Assembly (NCBI GenBank): GCA_016194825.1
Contig: JACQAR010000025.1
Location: 1-8,921, forward strand
Length of the DNA stretch: 8,921 nt
Reading direction: 5' to 3'
From: Chlamydiia bacterium
Lineage (GTDB): Bacteria > Chlamydiota > Chlamydiia > Chlamydiales > SM23-39
A program made the translations under genes and the position numbers. Shown piece after piece: positions 1 to 5,641 of the stretch. How positions within the stretch are numbered: position 1 is the first letter of the stretch; every line of letters begins with the position of its first letter. The notes beneath the pieces were generated by a model, which saw only the letters and a program-made list of their open reading frames with translations, was not told the DNA's origin and did not search any database.

Positions 1-71
1 ACTATTAACCCGGCATGCAAATAAGAGACAACTGGCTTGCTGCGGCTTTGCCATATCAATCCTCTCTCGTC

Positions 72-92
72 AGCCATAGTTTTACTATGGCT
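72..92. repeat. 9-bp stem, TTT-loop hairpin inside the element
   Basis: AGCCATAGT (72-80) and ACTATGGCT (84-92) are perfect reverse complements around a TTT loop at 81-83. It lies near the middle of the 178-bp element, so it would form the tip if the whole element folded as one long imperfect hairpin. Confidence 0.8.
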
Positions 93-106
93 TCCTCGCT
101 CGTAAC

Positions 107-121
107 GCAGACTTTGTCTGC
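107..121. repeat. 6-bp stem, TTT-loop hairpin inside the element
   Basis: GCAGAC (107-112) and GTCTGC (116-121) pair perfectly around TTT (113-115). It has no counterpart on the other side of the element, so it breaks the overall symmetry and gives the element an orientation. Confidence 0.7.
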
Positions 122-193
122 TTTGATCTGGCTTTGCCTCGTTAGCGCCATTTGTCTCTTATTTGCATGCCGGGTTAATATTTAGGCGGCCTC

Positions 194-1039
194 TCATAAC
201 ATTTGGCCAAAAAAGTAGATATTCAGCAGGCTCAATGTATTGAAAGTCGCATGGAGGGAGATAGAGGCGAAAAGAGATCCTCGTTTTTCATACAAAAACC
301 CCAAAAAGAGGGCCAGGGGGAATAAAGAGGCAATGATGGAAAGATTATTCCATCCCTGCTTTGGGGAGAAATGGAAACAGGCGAAGCAAAAGGAGCTCAA
401 AAACACTGCCGACACTCTGCCTAAATGTCTCCGTAAAAAGCTCTGTAATAATCCTCGGAATAGAACCTCTTCTAACACTGGGGCCCATACAATAATGGTG
501 ATTGTGGTTAGGAAAAAATAGAGGGGGAATTCGAACGTACTTTTTAGCCATTCCACCGCTTGCTGATCGGGGAGGTTGTGGAGGTGGAAGACCCCTTGGA
601 GGAGAAGATCAAAGAAGGCGGTACAAATAAAAATCAGAGGGAGCACGAGAATCAGAGCACCGACCATAGCCAAAAGGTCACTTTTAGGCTTGAATTGTTG
701 CCCCTTTCGCAACCAAACCCTTTTTGAAAAAGGGAGAATGCAAACTAAAAACAGAGCTCCATTGAGAACATTGAGCCAGCTCATCGCTGATACTTGTCCT
801 TTTGTCCAGAGCCAGGATCCCATCATGGGGAGTAAGATTTTGGGGATGAAGAAGAGCCCCAAGAAAAAATAGAGGGCAAAAGCACCGAGAACTTGAAACC
901 ATTCAATCGGTATAGAGAGGGTATAATCGGGCTGTTTCAGCCAGCTGAAATACCCCTTCTGGAGCGCGAATCGAAAAAAGAAAAACGCAACTGCTCCGAA
1001 GACGAGCAGTTGCACACAGTCTGCCTCGATTGACCTCAT
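194..1039 (-). CDS. CPBP-family (CAAX protease/Rce1-like) intramembrane metalloprotease
   Basis: A polytopic membrane protein of 281 residues with the three signatures of the CPBP family (Abi/CAAX proteases, Pfam PF02517). EExxxR is at E190-E191...R195 (LEEVLFR), FxxxH at F219...H223 and HxxxN at H263...N267. These glutamates and histidines form the metal and catalytic site in characterised members. Hydrophobic segments lie near residues 9-24, 46-70, 122-150, 174-190, 208-222 and 235-250. The substrate is unknown; bacterial members range from peptide or prenyl-protein processing to bacteriocin self-immunity. The ATG at 1039 overlaps the stop of the upstream lipoprotein gene as ATGA, so translation is probably coupled, and the pair may act at the same membrane. 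The stop is at 194-196, and the inverted-repeat element follows 13 bp later. Family assignment is strong; biological role is not known. Confidence 0.9.
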   Translation of the reverse strand: MRSIEADCVQLLVFGAVAFFFFRFALQKGYFSWLKQPDYTLSIPIEWFQVLGAFALYFFLGLFFIPKILLPMMGSWLWTKGQVSAMSWLNVLNGALFLVCILPFSKRVWLRKGQQFKPKSDLLAMVGALILVLPLIFICTAFFDLLLQGVFHLHNLPDQQAVEWLKSTFEFPLYFFLTTITIIVWAPVLEEVLFRGLLQSFLRRHLGRVSAVFLSSFCFACFHFSPKQGWNNLSIIASLFPLALFLGFLYEKRGSLFASISLHATFNTLSLLNIYFFGQML

Positions 1040-1674
1040 CGACTCTTTGCCAACAAAATGTAGTCGGTGACGCGCGAGGTGATTTCATTGACGAGCGCAT
1101 CGTGCGCATTTTTCATTGAGGATTCTTCGTACTCTGAGGTGCCCCAGATCACGACGTTGTAATTGGTCGGAAGCAAAGTTCTGGGAATGAAGTATGAGTT
1201 CCGAACTGTCTCTTGTAAGACCACTTTAGGAGTATGTCCTCTCATATCGATGACTCGCATCCGTACTGCCATGTTGAGATTAGTAGAAAGTTCAGGGAGG
1301 GGAACATCGCTCTTTGATTTATCGGCAGGGACAGTCTCATGCTCGACCAATTCGAGGAAGACGACGAATTCCTGATGGGGAAATTCCCGCTTCATCCAAG
1401 AAAGATCGGGACTGAAGGGATTTTCGGTAAAAGCGACATCCTCATTTTTTACGACATAGAGCTGACCTGTGCCGGTGAGTTTTTGGGTCAACGTTGCGGT
1501 GAGCTCTTCTGAAATGCTCCAGGGGACATCAAAAGAAGAGGTGTCGATCATCGTCGGGATCATCACGGTCGGTTTTGCTCGTCCATCTTCGTGATAACGG
1601 GTCATTTCACATGAATTGCGAGAGCAGCATCCAACGACTGCGACTCCGAGTATGAGCAACGAAACAAAACGCAT
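1036..1674 (-). CDS. Predicted lipoprotein of unknown function
   Basis: A protein of 212 residues with a typical lipoprotein signal: Arg2, a hydrophobic stretch at 4-14, then the lipobox V13-V14-G15-C16, so Cys16 should be lipidated after signal peptidase II cleavage. The mature part has a strand-like PTVMIP (35-40) followed by an amphipathic helix (about 52-66), then VVFLELVEH (104-112), a strand at about 134-144 (MAVRMRVIDMRG) and a C-terminal helix (185-206). This order resembles the CsgG/LpoB/GNA1162-type lipoprotein fold, but that is a guess from strand pattern. From memory it may correspond to a conserved chlamydial lipoprotein encoded near yidC (CT253); this could not be verified. The ATG at 1674 is well supported by AGGAGG four bases upstream. 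The stop overlaps the start of the protease gene, and glgX ends 54 bp upstream. Confidence 0.8.
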   Translation of the reverse strand: MRFVSLLILGVAVVGCCSRNSCEMTRYHEDGRAKPTVMIPTMIDTSSFDVPWSISEELTATLTQKLTGTGQLYVVKNEDVAFTENPFSPDLSWMKREFPHQEFVVFLELVEHETVPADKSKSDVPLPELSTNLNMAVRMRVIDMRGHTPKVVLQETVRNSYFIPRTLLPTNYNVVIWGTSEYEESSMKNAHDALVNEITSRVTDYILLAKSR

Positions 1675-1678
1675 AAGT

Positions 1679-1700
1679 CCTCCTGATCAAACCTTCAGGA
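1679..1700 (-). promoter_or_regulatory. Strong Shine-Dalgarno of the lipoprotein gene, partly paired in a hairpin
   Basis: On the minus strand AGGAGG (1684-1679) lies four bases before the ATG at 1674 and fixes that start. TCCTGA (1700-1695) can pair with TCAGGA (1686-1681) across an 8-base loop, burying four bases of the Shine-Dalgarno sequence. The stem is only 6 bp, so any control of translation is speculative. No T-run follows, so this is not a terminator. Confidence 0.5.
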
Positions 1701-1728
1701 TAGCAAACCTTTTTCTTTCGCGCTAGAA

Positions 1729-3666
1729 TTATGACGATTCTCCAATGGCGAGAAGCGCAGAATGAGGCGGCAGCTCAAGCTGATGGGAAAGGAGAAGAGG
1801 CTCTTGATCATCCCAAGCTTTTTCAGTTTGCACAACTGATTTCCAATTCCCCTCAGGCAATTCTACTTGCGCAGAATGGCGATCTGCATTGAAGGCGATA
1901 TAAATCGGTGGCGTTCCTTGAACCGTACACGCGATGAAGTGTGAGTGGGGTCCAAAATCTGGTTGGTGGGGACGATGGCCATGCCATGCAATGTCTGTAT
2001 CAGTCAAAAAGCGCTCTCGCCTTAAGACAGGGTGTGTTTTTCGGAATGCGATCAATTTCGCGACAAATTGCACGATATCGGCTCGTTCATTCCAAACAAA
2101 CCAATTGATCTCATTGTCCTGTGCATACGGATTGTTATTCCCCTGGCAGCTGTGCCCATATTCATCGCGCATAGAGAGCATCGGGATCCCTTGAGAGAGA
2201 AACAGGGCGAGCAAAAAATTCCGCATTTGTTGCTCTCGCAGCGCACAAATTGCAGGTGCCTCTGTAGGACCTTCAATGCCGCAATTCCAGCTGTCATTGA
2301 TGTCAGTGCCATCTCGATTCCCTTCGCCGTTAGCGCGATTGTGCTTTTGGTTATAGCTCACCAGATCGCGAAGGGTAAATCCGTCGTGAGAGCTAATGAA
2401 ATTGATGCTACTGAGAGGAGTTTTAGAAGGGGCAAAGAGAAAATCGCTGCCACAAAGACAGCTGGCAAATTTTCCTGCTTCGCCGTCATTGCCTTTGATG
2501 AATCTGCGGACGTGATCGCGGTACTGGCCGTTCCACTCCATCCAGTCTCCTCGAGCGGCAAATGCGCCAGCAAGATACAGGCCTGCCGCGTCCCACACTT
2601 CCGCAATCCATTTCACCTCTTTCAATACAGAATCTGTTTCTATTGCACTTAAAAGAGGAGGATGTGCCATGGGTTTCCCGTCGGTCCCTCGAGTAAAAAT
2701 AGCAGCCAGATCAAATCGAAACCCATCGACATGGAACTCTTCTACCCAATAGCGAAGACTATCGAGGATCCATTTTTGTACCACAGGATGGTTGACGTTC
2801 AGGACATTGCCGCAACCGGCATAGTCGCGCAAATGACCTTGTTCATCCAGCATGTAGTAAACAGGGGCATCGATCCCGCGTAGATGGATTTTATAATCGC
2901 TTTCTTTCCCTTCTCCTGTGTGGTTGTAGACCACATCGAGGTAGATCTCGATCCCATTTTTATGCAGCTCGCGCACCAAAGTCTTGAAAGCGATAGAAGG
3001 ATCTTCCCCGCCCGCGTAGCGACGCATAGGAGCAAAGAAATGCAAGGGGCTATACCCCCAGTAATTGCAAAGAGGCTCTGGCTTGCCATGCATCTCATCA
3101 AACTCAAAGATGGGCATGAGCTCAATCGCATTCACTCCCAATTGTTTCAGGTAGGGAATTTTTTCGACGATTGCCTGAAAACTGCCCGGAAGAGAAACAC
3201 CACTCGATTCATGACAGCTAAAACCGCGCACATGCATTTCATAGATCACAAGATCAGAGCGGGCAATGCGAGGAGGCGAAGCTCCTTCCCAATCAAACGC
3301 TTCTGGCTTTTGTAATAGCGCCCGTACTGCCAAATCGCGATCGACAGGAGATCCCCAAACCGGAGAACTATGGAGCGCGCGTGCATACGGATCAGCGAGC
3401 CATTCTTCAGAAAAACAGAGCCCTACCCCCTTTGGTCCCAGCACTTGGTACGCATAGCAATAGCTTTCTTCTGGCAGAGGGGCCACCTGGACTTGCCAAA
3501 GATCTCCCTCGCTCTTCTTCATTGCGATTTTTTTTAACAGATGCCCTTGCTGATTGAATAATCCCAAAAAGACACGTTCCGCATGATGGGAAAAGAGGGT
3601 AAATTGAGCAGAATCGCCTTGAAAGTCAACCCCTAACGACAAATTTTTACCAAATGGCACAAACAT
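1729..3666 (-). CDS. glgX: Glycogen debranching enzyme GlgX (GH13 isoamylase type)
   Basis: GlgX hydrolyses the alpha-1,6 branch points of phosphorylase-limited glycogen in the cytoplasm, releasing short maltooligosaccharides. The 645 residues are close to the 657 of E. coli GlgX. An N-terminal CBM48-like beta domain (about 8-95) precedes the GH13 barrel. All four GH13 regions are intact: DVVYNH (244-249), GFRFDLA with the nucleophile D319, AEVWDA with the acid/base E356, and SSHDGF with H427-D428. A C-terminal beta domain follows from about 575. The ATG at 3666 is used because it matches the expected N-terminus and lies about 20 nt after the predicted transcription start; the Shine-Dalgarno sequence is weak. 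It is divergent from the type III chaperone gene, an adjacency also known (from memory) in Chlamydia trachomatis as CT042/CT043. The lipoprotein gene begins 54 bp downstream with no terminator between. Confidence 0.97.
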   Translation of the reverse strand: MFVPFGKNLSLGVDFQGDSAQFTLFSHHAERVFLGLFNQQGHLLKKIAMKKSEGDLWQVQVAPLPEESYCYAYQVLGPKGVGLCFSEEWLADPYARALHSSPVWGSPVDRDLAVRALLQKPEAFDWEGASPPRIARSDLVIYEMHVRGFSCHESSGVSLPGSFQAIVEKIPYLKQLGVNAIELMPIFEFDEMHGKPEPLCNYWGYSPLHFFAPMRRYAGGEDPSIAFKTLVRELHKNGIEIYLDVVYNHTGEGKESDYKIHLRGIDAPVYYMLDEQGHLRDYAGCGNVLNVNHPVVQKWILDSLRYWVEEFHVDGFRFDLAAIFTRGTDGKPMAHPPLLSAIETDSVLKEVKWIAEVWDAAGLYLAGAFAARGDWMEWNGQYRDHVRRFIKGNDGEAGKFASCLCGSDFLFAPSKTPLSSINFISSHDGFTLRDLVSYNQKHNRANGEGNRDGTDINDSWNCGIEGPTEAPAICALREQQMRNFLLALFLSQGIPMLSMRDEYGHSCQGNNNPYAQDNEINWFVWNERADIVQFVAKLIAFRKTHPVLRRERFLTDTDIAWHGHRPHQPDFGPHSHFIACTVQGTPPIYIAFNADRHSAQVELPEGNWKSVVQTEKAWDDQEPLLLSHQLELPPHSALLAIGESS

Positions 3667-3693
3667 CTTAAAGAATATTTTACATCCCTATTT

Positions 3694-3721
3694 ATCATAA
3701 GATATTGAAAGTAAGTTTCAA
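3694..3721 (-). promoter_or_regulatory. Predicted sigma70/sigma66-type promoter of glgX
   Basis: On the minus strand a -35 TTGAAA (3721-3716) is separated by 16 bases from a -10 TATGAT (3699-3694). Transcription would begin near 3687, leaving a leader of about 20 nt before the glgX ATG. Each hexamer departs from consensus (TTGACA, TATAAT) at one position. Prediction from motif match and placement only. Confidence 0.6.
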
Positions 3722-3722
3722 T
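3704..3722. repeat. 19-bp palindrome formed by two back-to-back -35 elements
   Basis: ATTGAAA (3704-3710) and TTTCAAT (3716-3722) are perfect reverse complements around GTAAG. Each arm contains the TTGAAA -35 hexamer of one of the two divergent promoters. It could be a dimeric regulator's operator or simply the result of two similar -35 boxes placed head to head. Confidence 0.6.
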
Positions 3723-3733
3723 TCAAGTAAAAT
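3705..3733 (+). promoter_or_regulatory. Predicted sigma70/sigma66-type promoter of the type III chaperone gene
   Basis: TTGAAA (3705-3710), a 17-base spacer and TAAAAT (3728-3733) make a near-consensus promoter. The start would fall near 3740, giving a leader of about 105 nt before the ATG at 3847. The promoter overlaps the divergent glgX promoter, so polymerase binding at the two is probably mutually exclusive. No convincing riboswitch or strong hairpin was seen in the leader. Confidence 0.65.
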
Positions 3734-3835
3734 GTTAGAAGAAACCGTCAGTCCTGGTCGGGTTGGAAGAGCATTTTTTCCTTGCTATCGCCCTACATTT
3801 GGATTTAATATCGGACTTTGTCCATTTCAAATTTT

Positions 3836-3840
3836 GGAGG
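3836..3840 (+). promoter_or_regulatory. Shine-Dalgarno fixing the chaperone start at 3847
   Basis: GGAGG lies six bases before the ATG at 3847. The same frame is open upstream to a TTG at 3763, but that codon has no ribosome binding site and the added 28 residues lie in the predicted leader, so the ATG is preferred. Confidence 0.85.
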
Positions 3841-3846
3841 AAATCA

Positions 3847-4386
3847 ATGTCATATGAAAATGCTAAGGCGAACCTGAAAGAGTTTGGCAAGGAGCTGAAC
3901 CTCGAAGGGCTCGATTTTGATGCGAACAACACGTGTATCTTAGGAATCGACAACACCTTTTCTCTACACATTACCTATGAGCCTAACTCAGATCGTCTCT
4001 ACCTGTATTCTCCGATCCTCGATGGCTTGCCCAAAGACGACAAGATCCGGCTTAAACTCTATGAGCGCCTTCTCGAAGGTTCGATGCTGGGCGGTCAGAT
4101 GGCAGGAGGCGGAATTGGAGTAGCGCCAAAAGAAGAGCTTATCTTGATGCACTGTGTGCTCGATATGGGTCTCGGCGTTGATGCGGCGGCTCTCAGACGT
4201 TTTGCCCCGCTCTTTGTAGAAACGGTAGAAAAATGGCGCGAAATGGTTACGAAAATCATGGCTGGCGAAGACCCAGGACCCTTCCAATTCCCCATGCCGC
4301 AAGGTGGTGCGCAACCCAAAGGTGGGCCAGCCCCTCAACCCTTCAGTGGTGGACAAAAACCGGGCGAACGATACATCAAAATTTAA
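3847..4386 (+). CDS. slc1: CesT/Slc1-type type III secretion chaperone
   Basis: A protein of 179 residues, acidic overall in its folded part, with the pattern of class I type III chaperones (CesT/SycE family): an N-terminal helix (about 3-18, AKANLKEFGKEL), beta strands with hydrophobic FSLHITYEP (38-46) and LYLYSPI (51-57), a helix (63-78), a glycine-rich turn (80-92), strand ELILMHCVLD (97-106) and a C-terminal helix (111-139). Such dimeric cytosolic proteins bind the N-termini of effectors and keep them secretion-competent. In C. trachomatis Slc1 (CT043) serves early effectors such as Tarp and TepP and is encoded beside glgX; the same adjacency here supports orthology, though effectors cannot be inferred. 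Residues 143-179 form a tail unusually rich in Pro (9), Gly (8) and Gln (5), likely disordered. The gene's stop lies inside the 3' end of the converging dnaA gene. Confidence 0.85.
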   Translation: MSYENAKANLKEFGKELNLEGLDFDANNTCILGIDNTFSLHITYEPNSDRLYLYSPILDGLPKDDKIRLKLYERLLEGSMLGGQMAGGGIGVAPKEELILMHCVLDMGLGVDAAALRRFAPLFVETVEKWREMVTKIMAGEDPGPFQFPMPQGGAQPKGGPAPQPFSGGQKPGERYIKI

Positions 4387-5593
4387 GGTCGATGTATTCC
4401 GGTGGTTGCTTTTTGACCCATTCAATACTCGCAATCACTGTCGAATGGTCTCGATGGAAAATCTCCCCGATCTTCTGAAAGGGGAGTTTTAATTTTTCTC
4501 GACAAAGATACATGGCCTTTTTTCGAGGAATGACGAATTCTTTTACTTGCGATTTACCGAGAATATCTTCTGGTTTGATTCCATGGTGGGTCGCCATGGC
4601 CTTGATGATCTTTTCTGGAGTAAGCGCCTCTTTTTTTTTGAAATCCTGAAGCAAGAGCTTCGCCCCTTCTAAATGTAACAGCCCTTTTTTGCGCAAAGCC
4701 AATGCATGGAATGCAGACCAAAGATCTTCGCGAAATGTTTCAGCGAGCCAATCGATGATTTCCGAGGAAAGATCCCATTTCCAAAGAGCCGCTTTTTTCT
4801 GCAGAGCTTTTTTCGTATCTATTGGCTGCATGCCTATCGAAATACCCCATTCGAAGCGGCTAATGAGACGAGGCTCAATTTCCTCTAGTTTAGCGGGAGG
4901 ATTTGCGCTGCTGAGTAAAATAGTCCTGCCCGCCATGTGGAGTGTGTTGAACGTGTGGAAAAACTCTTCTTGGGTGGCTGTTTTCCCTTTGAGGACTTCG
5001 ATATCTTCAATGATGAGCACGTCGATATCTCGATAGACCTTACGAAATTCTTGCATTCTCTGTTGTCGCATTGCCATCACTACATGCTCAGTAAAGGTCT
5101 GTGCTGTAGTGTAGAAGACTTTTTGGCCGCTCTGTGCCAATATCCAGGCTGCGCCCATCAGAAGATGGGTCTTCCCGCTCCCTCGAGGGCCGTAGAGAAA
5201 AATAGGGTTGAAGGCTTTTTTCTCAACATCAGCCATGATTTGATAGGCCATTTGGTTTTCAGGCTCGACCAGAAAGGATTGAAGATTCTGATCTGGATTG
5301 AGCGCATCGCTTTGAAAGAAGGAAGAGGGGACTTTTTTTTCTAAGGTGGGTGCGTTTGCATTCCATGTCAGATGGACGTGAATCGGGCGAAAATTGTTGT
5401 TGACTAGTTGTCCGCGGTCGATGCGAGGGCGGATATGTTCTTCAAACCAGTCTACCTGAAAAGAATCTTGAGCGACGAGATGCAGATTGGCCGCATCAAA
5501 TTTTTCCACTTTGAGCGGCCTGAGCCAACGAGAGACCGTATCAGCTCCTATCTCTTGTTCTAACCCAGCGAGGAAATCGTCCCAAATTTTCAC
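4376..5593 (-). CDS. dnaA: Divergent DnaA-family AAA+ replication initiator paralogue
   Basis: A DnaA-family protein of 405 residues, shorter than the usual 440-470. It has domain I (about 1-78, starting IWDDFLAGLE), a very short linker, an AAA+ core (about 95-325) and a C-terminal DnaA-box-binding domain. Walker A is GPRGSGKTHL (135-144), Walker B is LIIEDIEVL (193-201) with E196-D197 in place of the usual DD, and the arginine-finger motif SRFEWG (245-250, R246) is kept. The DNA-binding signature RDHSTV is at 381-386. The sensor I motif reads SSANPP (228-233) where DnaA usually has SSDRPP, and the sensor II region lacks a clear NVRELEGAL. This suits the second DnaA that Chlamydiae carry (from memory, dnaA next to yidC is CT250). 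The start is GTG at 5593, the only early start in frame, without a Shine-Dalgarno. It follows yidC by 48 bp, and its 3' end overlaps the chaperone gene by 11 bp. Confidence 0.9.
   Translation of the reverse strand: MKIWDDFLAGLEQEIGADTVSRWLRPLKVEKFDAANLHLVAQDSFQVDWFEEHIRPRIDRGQLVNNNFRPIHVHLTWNANAPTLEKKVPSSFFQSDALNPDQNLQSFLVEPENQMAYQIMADVEKKAFNPIFLYGPRGSGKTHLLMGAAWILAQSGQKVFYTTAQTFTEHVVMAMRQQRMQEFRKVYRDIDVLIIEDIEVLKGKTATQEEFFHTFNTLHMAGRTILLSSANPPAKLEEIEPRLISRFEWGISIGMQPIDTKKALQKKAALWKWDLSSEIIDWLAETFREDLWSAFHALALRKKGLLHLEGAKLLLQDFKKKEALTPEKIIKAMATHHGIKPEDILGKSQVKEFVIPRKKAMYLCREKLKLPFQKIGEIFHRDHSTVIASIEWVKKQPPEYIDLKF
4459..4497 (+). terminator. Rho-independent terminator for the chaperone transcript, inside dnaA
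   Basis: CTCCCC (4463-4468) pairs with GGGGAG (4481-4486) across a 12-base loop, flanked by AAA (4459-4461) that can pair with TTT (4488-4490), and followed by the T-rich run TTTTAATTTTT (4487-4497). It is oriented for plus-strand transcripts, 77 bases past the chaperone stop codon. On the other strand these bases encode KLPFQKIGEI of the DnaA DNA-binding domain, so the stem has to coexist with conserved codons. Confidence 0.7.
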
Positions 5594-5599
5594 GGGCCA

Positions 5600-5605
5600 A
5601 CTATA
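5600..5605 (-). promoter_or_regulatory. Possible -10 element immediately upstream of dnaA
   Basis: On the minus strand TATAGT (5605-5600) ends six bases before the GTG start of dnaA. If used, transcription would start at or next to the start codon, giving a leaderless mRNA. The matching -35 position reads TTTTCC, a poor match, so this is weak. Read-through from yidC across the 48-bp gap is at least as likely. Confidence 0.25.
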
Positions 5606-5641
5606 CTACAACAAGATTAATGGGAAAAGTTGGTGAACACT

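Larger units (their letters stand above)
3..180. repeat. MITE-like non-coding element with 34-bp terminal inverted repeats
   Basis: The two ends are reverse complements: 3-36 pairs with 147-180 with a single mismatch (32 versus 151), including an uninterrupted 29-bp match (3-31 with 152-180). The outermost bases are TA on each side, which would fit a TA target duplication of the IS630/Tc1-mariner kind, but TA is its own complement, so duplication and repeat end cannot be told apart. The interior has no plausible ORF and is itself partly palindromic: GGC-TTT-GCC occurs at 44-52 and 130-138, and stronger hairpins sit at 72-92 and 107-121. The element begins 13 bp beyond the stop codon of the minus-strand protease gene, so it would be transcribed as that gene's 3' end and could form a large stem-loop there. 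The mobile origin is inferred from architecture only; a large bidirectional transcription stop or a genus-specific palindromic repeat are alternatives. Confidence 0.7.

Noticed and set aside
3..180. Reading the left element as a CRISPR fragment or tRNA-like gene
   Set aside because: There are no spaced direct repeats and no cloverleaf; the symmetry is inverted.
1701..1728. Promoter for the lipoprotein gene (TGCTATCCT as an extended -10) in the glgX gap
   Set aside because: Only four of six -10 positions match and no -35 is present at the expected spacing; co-transcription from glgX is as likely.
2032..2652. 206-codon plus-strand open frame inside glgX
   Set aside because: Antisense to a fully intact GH13 gene, with low-complexity, non-domain-like content; a shadow of glgX codon use.
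3763..3846. N-terminal extension of 28 residues on the chaperone from a TTG at 3763
   Set aside because: TTG without a Shine-Dalgarno, whereas ATG at 3847 has GGAGG six bases upstream and begins the conserved chaperone N-terminal helix.
5597..5633. 6-bp inverted repeat (CCAACT/AGTTGG) in the yidC-dnaA gap
   Set aside because: Short arms with a 25-base separation are readily expected by chance, and no T-run makes a terminator.
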